Assembly: GCF_038443385.1 (NCBI RefSeq)
Contig: NZ_CP151726.1
Location: 4,774,001-4,838,000 of the forward strand
DNA length: 64,000 nt
Reading direction: 5' to 3'
Origin: Stieleria varia
Lineage (GTDB): Bacteria; Planctomycetota; Planctomycetia; Pirellulales; Pirellulaceae
Under the pieces are notes generated by a model. That model did no database searches. It saw only the letters and a program-made list of their open reading frames with translations, and was not told the DNA's origin. A program made the translations under genes and the position numbers. Shown here piece by piece: positions 59,804-64,000 of this stretch. Every line of letters begins with the position of its first letter. Position 1 is the first letter of the stretch.

Positions 59804-62164
59804 TCATCTGGCCATCGCTTGCAGCCAAGGCTCCAATTGCACCTTTGCGATCTGATACCAAAAGTCGACTTCGTCATCGGTGCTCTCCAGCGGGTGCAAC
59901 GCCGCAAAATCCAGTAGCTGCGAGAGTGTATCGTTTTTCACCGCTCCTTTGACCGCTTGCAGTTCCACGTGGCTCAGCGTTTGCACCGAGCGAATCGTTT
60001 TGATGAATAACTCGTGCTGAATCACCCCCGTCAACGCTTCATAGTCCGTGGCGAACAATTCAGGCGACAGGGCTAAGAGCCCGCGAGCGGCGAATGCTTT
60101 TCGCGAATCCTGGCCAATCAGGCTCAGCAGACCAGCGACGCTCGCGTGGCAAAGTGGGCCGTTGTTCTCGTCCAGCAACAATTCCTTGAGCACCATGCCG
60201 GAGTACTTGTTGCGTCGCATTGCTGTCAGACAAGCTTCCCGGGTGACTTTCATCGGCCATCCCGATTCAGGCAACAGTTCCGGCGCAGCGTTGAGGACCG
60301 CTCTGGCAACGAACTCTGCCGCGACCTGCTGAAAGTTACCCTGAAAGACCTGGTCTGACGGTATAGAAAACTCGTCATCAGAACGATTCTGTTCGTGTTG
60401 GATTACCCGACATAAGATTTCGTCGGCGATGCACAACGCACCGTCGTCCACCATTTTCCTGGCGGCGGAGATGGCAACAGGATTGACAGACGCGGCATCC
60501 GGGTTGCTTTGTCGAGCATAGTGTTCATAGATCGAAACGAACGGGGGTGAAATCAGGTACGACGCAAAGGTGCTGATTCCATGCTGTCCCAGATGGCTGT
60601 TCGGCTTGGCAGTGACTCGGTCAATGATCGGTTGTTTGACTTGGTCGAGCAATCCAGGTGCGAACCGAATCGTCGAATTCTCGCTCGTCCAACTTTGAAT
60701 CTGTCCCGATTCCCGGGCGATCCTGATCTCAGATCCTTTGTTGCGGATCGTCAACTCGCTCGAAGTCAAATTCGTCTCGACATTGGGATGATAGGCGAGC
60801 GAAATTGCGTCTGCCGGAGTCATTCGCCAGTGATGGGAACAAGGCAGCTCATCATCTGCTCGCCGTGAGTTGATGTTGCCGTTGAACACAAAGTTGAGTC
60901 CCTTTTCTGGGTCTTTCGCACCTCGCAAAGTCGTCGTGAACCAAACCTTGCCTTCGACGAGACCCAGACCGACATGAAAACAAGTCGGATTGTCGGAGTG
61001 GTCAATGATCAAATGCTCCGCATCAACAAAGATCGTCGCGGTCCGGGCTTGATGGTTGCCATCGGATGGTTCGCTGGTGTGCTGGACGAACAAACCGCTG
61101 GATGATTGGATAGCGTGGACTGTCATCCCCATGTCGTCTTGCTGGAATGCAAACTCGGTATCGTCATTTCGTTGGTGGGCATCAATCAGCCATTGACGCA
61201 TTTTCAAAACGACTCCTGCGATTTCGTTGAATGATTCGCCCAGCCGAGGGCCGTAGGGAATCTCAGTCACAATGATCGACAGCTTTCCCGATGCGTGATC
61301 GTGCGAGACCTCAAACTTTTCGAAACGTCCGCATTGCCAAAGTCTCGCGCGCATTTGTTGCAACCTGGATTCGGAGACTTGTTGTCCCGGCTCCAGATCC
61401 AACCACTTCAGCAACTCTGTTTCCGAGTTTCGTTGCAACCCAGTGACCTCGATGTTTGCAATGCGATCGGGCTCGTTTTCGTTCACAATCGAAATTTGCA
61501 AATCGACAGTGTGGGTGTTCATGTCGGGAGCAAGCTTGACCAACGCAAACGCATTGGAGAATCCGAGCGATTTGAGTGCTTTATTGACAGATCGACTAAA
61601 CTCTCGTTCGCTATCCAAAGCGATCTTTTCGCCGGGAGTCCAATCGGGATCGCTCAGTTTTTGAGGTGCACCGTCTTTGTCGGTCCACACGGTTTCGATC
61701 GACTCGCCATCGCTCCACAGCGTCGGCGTCCATCCTTCCTTGGGCATTCTCTTTGTGAAATGATCCTTTAATTGCTGGGCGTCAATCACCTTGCAGCCGT
61801 CAATCAAGATCTCGTCCCGCACATACCGTTCACCTTCCGCGATTTTGCAGACCAATTCGCTAGGATGCAGTGCTGATTCGGCGACGATCACCACGTCGCC
61901 ATACCCCGCAGCACGGTACCCTGCTCTCAACAGCTTCGTCGTTACAGCGTTCAGCTCCAGCGGTTCCGCCAACGGATGCATCGCCAGCAAGAAATCGGGT
62001 TGTCCCGACAAGGTCGCGAGCAATTCATCGTCCGTGAAGGTCGTGTTGCCACGAAAAGTAATGCGTTGAGCCGCTTCGGTAGACTGAGCTGAGAGAAACG
62101 TCGTGTGCGGAAGAAGAATCGCGACTGCTATCGTGATTGCTATCGCTCTAAAAATTTGAGTCAT
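59804..62164 (-). CDS. Secreted POTRA-domain protein without visible barrel
   Basis: The product has 786 residues from the ATG at 62164, which gives a signal peptide (RAIAITIAVAILLPHTTFLS). The longer frame upstream has no conserved content. POTRA-like units of the Omp85/BamA kind follow: RITFRGNTTFTDDELLATLS at about 36-110, ERYVRDEILIDGCKVIDAQQ near 125, and DRIANIEVTGLQRNSETELL near 250. The remainder is not the repeated amphipathic-strand pattern of a 16-stranded barrel and lacks a terminal aromatic residue. It ends in helices (ALHPLESTDDEVDFWYQIAK). It is probably periplasmic, perhaps a chaperone-like partner of an outer-membrane or polymer system. The family is not recognised beyond POTRA. 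Confidence 0.65.
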   Translation of the reverse strand: MTQIFRAIAITIAVAILLPHTTFLSAQSTEAAQRITFRGNTTFTDDELLATLSGQPDFLLAMHPLAEPLELNAVTTKLLRAGYRAAGYGDVVIVAESALHPSELVCKIAEGERYVRDEILIDGCKVIDAQQLKDHFTKRMPKEGWTPTLWSDGESIETVWTDKDGAPQKLSDPDWTPGEKIALDSEREFSRSVNKALKSLGFSNAFALVKLAPDMNTHTVDLQISIVNENEPDRIANIEVTGLQRNSETELLKWLDLEPGQQVSESRLQQMRARLWQCGRFEKFEVSHDHASGKLSIIVTEIPYGPRLGESFNEIAGVVLKMRQWLIDAHQRNDDTEFAFQQDDMGMTVHAIQSSSGLFVQHTSEPSDGNHQARTATIFVDAEHLIIDHSDNPTCFHVGLGLVEGKVWFTTTLRGAKDPEKGLNFVFNGNINSRRADDELPCSHHWRMTPADAISLAYHPNVETNLTSSELTIRNKGSEIRIARESGQIQSWTSENSTIRFAPGLLDQVKQPIIDRVTAKPNSHLGQHGISTFASYLISPPFVSIYEHYARQSNPDAASVNPVAISAARKMVDDGALCIADEILCRVIQHEQNRSDDEFSIPSDQVFQGNFQQVAAEFVARAVLNAAPELLPESGWPMKVTREACLTAMRRNKYSGMVLKELLLDENNGPLCHASVAGLLSLIGQDSRKAFAARGLLALSPELFATDYEALTGVIQHELFIKTIRSVQTLSHVELQAVKGAVKNDTLSQLLDFAALHPLESTDDEVDFWYQIAKVQLEPWLQAMAR

Positions 62165-62878
62165 GGGAACGTCGTCCGTGACAGGATCAAGCCGAGAGAA
62201 CGAGGGGCAGTATTTCCTGTCGAGTCGGTTTTCGGCAATAGCAATGACAGTGCGTCCGTTGCCGGCCATGGAAAATGGCTCGATCTGGGGCCGAGCTGCT
62301 CTTCCGTAGGTCATGCGGGGGACGTGAAAAGAATTATTGCTGCATATGACCGTGAAGCGGTCTCAGACGGTAGCCGGCGATAGAGCGCAGCGATCATCGC
62401 CGGTTCATTCCGTCTGACAAGAACCGACCCCGAAGGTGGTCGCAGCCCCGATTCCGAGAAGTCTGCGACACCCTTCGGGGTCGATTCAACATGGTTGTCG
62501 CATACCACGGGTGCGCCTTCGGCGACCCGTGGCTACCTTCTGCGATCCCTCGCGGGATCCAATTTCGCACTCACGAATCAGCACCCATACAGAAAGGCAA
62601 TCAAAGACGTCAGCAATAAACTTCACGTCCCCGAGGGACGTGCAATCAATAAGTGACGGATCTAGTAGTGGACGAGGTCACGAGTCCCGTGCTCCAGGAC
62701 TCGTAACCTCGTCCACTACGCCAGTAATTGATTTTCGCGTCCCGTGCCTGACAAGAGACGGTAAGCCAGTGCTCTTGGGACGGATGCTCTCGTTTCGCGT
62801 TCAACGTTGAGTGATTTCCGGTGACATGCATGGCGTTGAGCGGAGTGTGTCATGCACAGCATGACCTACCCATTCCAA
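62165..62878. repeat. Intergenic region with three long stem-loops
   Basis: This 714 bp region has no credible gene. It contains an imperfect stem GACCCCGAAGG...CTTCGGGGTC at 62426-62482. A near-perfect 23-bp stem lies at 62665-62687 with 62697-62719 (GTAGTGGACGAGGTCACGAG), next to a CTAG. A short GTCATGC/GCATGAC hairpin lies near 62848-62864. A half copy of the second stem lies at 37976-37998. These are dispersed repeats and possible terminators. Confidence 0.6.
62665..62719. repeat. 23-bp stem-loop repeat (GTAGTGGACGAGG family)
   Basis: GTAGTGGACGAGGTCACGAG plus TCC pairs with GGACTCGTAACCTCGTCCAC plus TAC around 9 nt, with one mismatch. A single arm recurs at 37976-37998, between the caspase-fold gene and msrA, so it is a dispersed short repeat. 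Confidence 0.65.
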
Positions 62879-64000
62879 TCAGCGTGAAAATGCTCGTTTG
62901 AGTTCATCCAGACTGGTCAAACCACGAGCGACCGTCAGGACGGCTTCCGTTTGCACGGGGCGGAAACCTTCGGAGCGGGCGATCGCTGTCAGTTGACCCA
63001 TGTCTTGAGTCTTCTGCATGGCGTCGCGGAATTTTTCGCCTGGGGTCAACAGCTCAAAGATCGCCGTTCGGCCCATGTAGCCGCGGCCTTGGCAAACGTG
63101 ACACGGCGTGATCGGAGCCGGGCGGCCTTGCTCGTCCACTTGCTGCTCGATCGGCGGTGGGACAAACGGCTGGTACATCATCGTTACCCGTCCGGGTGGA
63201 ATTCCGAGTTGCTGCAGCAGTTGCGGCGGCGGCTGGAATCCGAGTTTGCAGTTGTCACACAAGCGGCGAACCAAACGCTGTCCAAGCACACAACCGAGGG
63301 TGGACGCGATCGCGGATTTTTGTTCGGGGTACTGTGCCATCAGCCGGGCCACGCCTTCGATCGCACCGCCCGCGTTCATTCTGAGAATCGCTTGCTTTTC
63401 GTGCGTGGAGACTTGCTTGAGCACAGTGCCCATGATCTCTGGATCGGGCAGCGTGGGGAACATGAATACGTCAGGCTCCTTGAGAATCGCCTTACGCACT
63501 GAATCGGCCAGCGTGAGGCCCGTGTCACCACCATAGAAGTTTGGATTGATGTTGATGATCTCTGGCTCGGGCGACCCTTTCGGCTCAAAGGATTGAAAGT
63601 CGCGGACCAATCGGTCGGCCGCTTGAATGGCCACGTTCCAGGTCGTCGTCAGGCCTTCCGTTGTCGGCGCGGTGATCAGAACGATGTTCCCTTCACCGTC
63701 GATGGTTTGCTTGAACGTCTCGATCATCTTGTCTCGCATTCCGAGATCGCCCAATCGTTCAAAGGGGACATTCTCGGAATCGATTTTCAGCAACACGCGT
63801 TCACCGGTCGGGACTCCTTGCGATTGGAGCGTCAAGTTGAACTTGGCCTTGGCAAGTTTTACTTTGACGGAGCCTGCTTGGGCGCTGCGTCGATCCGCCG
63901 GGTTGAGCAGTGTCAGTTGCTTCAACGCGTACAGCATCGCATCACCGGACTCACGATCCAGCGGTGGCAACTGCTCCCACTGTCCGTCGATCTGGTACCG
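62879..64000 (-). CDS. PilB/GspE-type secretion ATPase with degenerate nucleotide site (5' end cut)
   Basis: The frame is open through the right edge, and the visible 373 residues are the C-terminal two thirds of a type II secretion/type IV pilus ATPase. The Walker A position reads ITAPTTEGLTTTW where GPTGSGKTTT is expected, so the Lys is replaced by Leu. The Walker B region reads PDVFMFPTLPDPEIMGTVLK and lacks the GEIRD Glu. The tetracysteine zinc site is kept (LCDNCKLGF ... CHVCQGRGYMGRTAIFELL), as is the C-terminal SEGFRPVQTEAVLTVARGLT. It is probably a structural or regulatory paralogue of an active PilB. Upstream genes are outside the window. Confidence 0.85.
   Translation of the reverse strand, partial: RYQIDGQWEQLPPLDRESGDAMLYALKQLTLLNPADRRSAQAGSVKVKLAKAKFNLTLQSQGVPTGERVLLKIDSENVPFERLGDLGMRDKMIETFKQTIDGEGNIVLITAPTTEGLTTTWNVAIQAADRLVRDFQSFEPKGSPEPEIININPNFYGGDTGLTLADSVRKAILKEPDVFMFPTLPDPEIMGTVLKQVSTHEKQAILRMNAGGAIEGVARLMAQYPEQKSAIASTLGCVLGQRLVRRLCDNCKLGFQPPPQLLQQLGIPPGRVTMMYQPFVPPPIEQQVDEQGRPAPITPCHVCQGRGYMGRTAIFELLTPGEKFRDAMQKTQDMGQLTAIARSEGFRPVQTEAVLTVARGLTSLDELKRAFSR

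Noticed and set aside
62436-62810. 124-residue frame in the last long intergenic region
   Set aside because: It crosses two stem-loop repeats and has no conserved features or good start signal.

Overview
The window looks like a chromosomal segment of a marine planctomycete of the Pirellulaceae (Rhodopirellula-like). The evidence is a secreted sulfatase, SGNH-type esterase, BNR-4 protein and GH43 protein set; several long secreted TPR proteins; many conserved hypothetical proteins with planctomycete character; frequent GTG/TTG starts; and intergenic spaces full of palindromic repeats. The genus is an inference. Coding density is ordinary, and most genes are grouped in short operons with overlapping stop and start codons. 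I saw no rRNA, tRNA or CRISPR array.

Layout. 0-3.5 kb: recQ helicase (cut by the left edge), a secreted lectin-fold protein and a hypothetical protein. 3.5-4.2 kb: palindromic repeats. 4.2-10.8 kb: a five-gene phosphorelay operon on the minus strand (REC-kinase, lone REC, two unknown proteins, large hybrid kinase with Hpt). 10.9-13.8 kb: ROK sugar kinase plus a NagB/PIG-L fusion, an amino-sugar unit. 13.9-18.3 kb: Wzz/GumC-like protein, small secreted protein, ndk and a membrane protein. 18.3-23.4 kb: lexA diverging from dnaA-dnaB, with a 1 kb spacer holding a perfect inverted repeat. 23.7-28.7 kb: two TPR genes overlapping tsaD. 28.9-32.3 kb: M32 carboxypeptidase, a REC-HATPase regulator, a BON protein and an unknown. 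33.2-41.4 kb: sulfatase, SGNH esterase, caspase-fold protein, msrA, a secreted unknown and a BNR-4 protein. 41.8-43.5 kb: a complete IS1380-type insertion sequence nested inside a palindromic repeat. 43.6-53.1 kb: uvrA (shortened), a dGTPase-like gene, a PQQ-type propeller, a TPR protein and trmK. 53.2-55.8 kb: GH43 protein and a calcium/sodium exchanger. 56.2-59.6 kb: a four-gene operon of a sensor-like membrane protein, a zinc-ribbon membrane protein, a Tes/MJ0619-type radical SAM enzyme and a cysteine-substituted Lgt homologue. 59.8-62.2 kb: POTRA protein. 62.9-64 kb: a degenerate PilB/GspE ATPase, cut by the right edge.

The strongest candidate for an undescribed system is the 56.2-59.6 kb operon. 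A radical SAM protein of the family that includes archaeal tetraether synthase is translationally coupled to an Lgt-like enzyme whose usual key residues are replaced by cysteines. This suggests lipid-chain chemistry at the membrane. A second theme is a set of CTAG-targeting mobile repeats: the IS1380 element, MITE-like elements sharing its CCCGGAT end, and a separate TGCATCGTCCAGT-ended family. These fill most intergenic spaces and in one case supply the stop codon of a gene.
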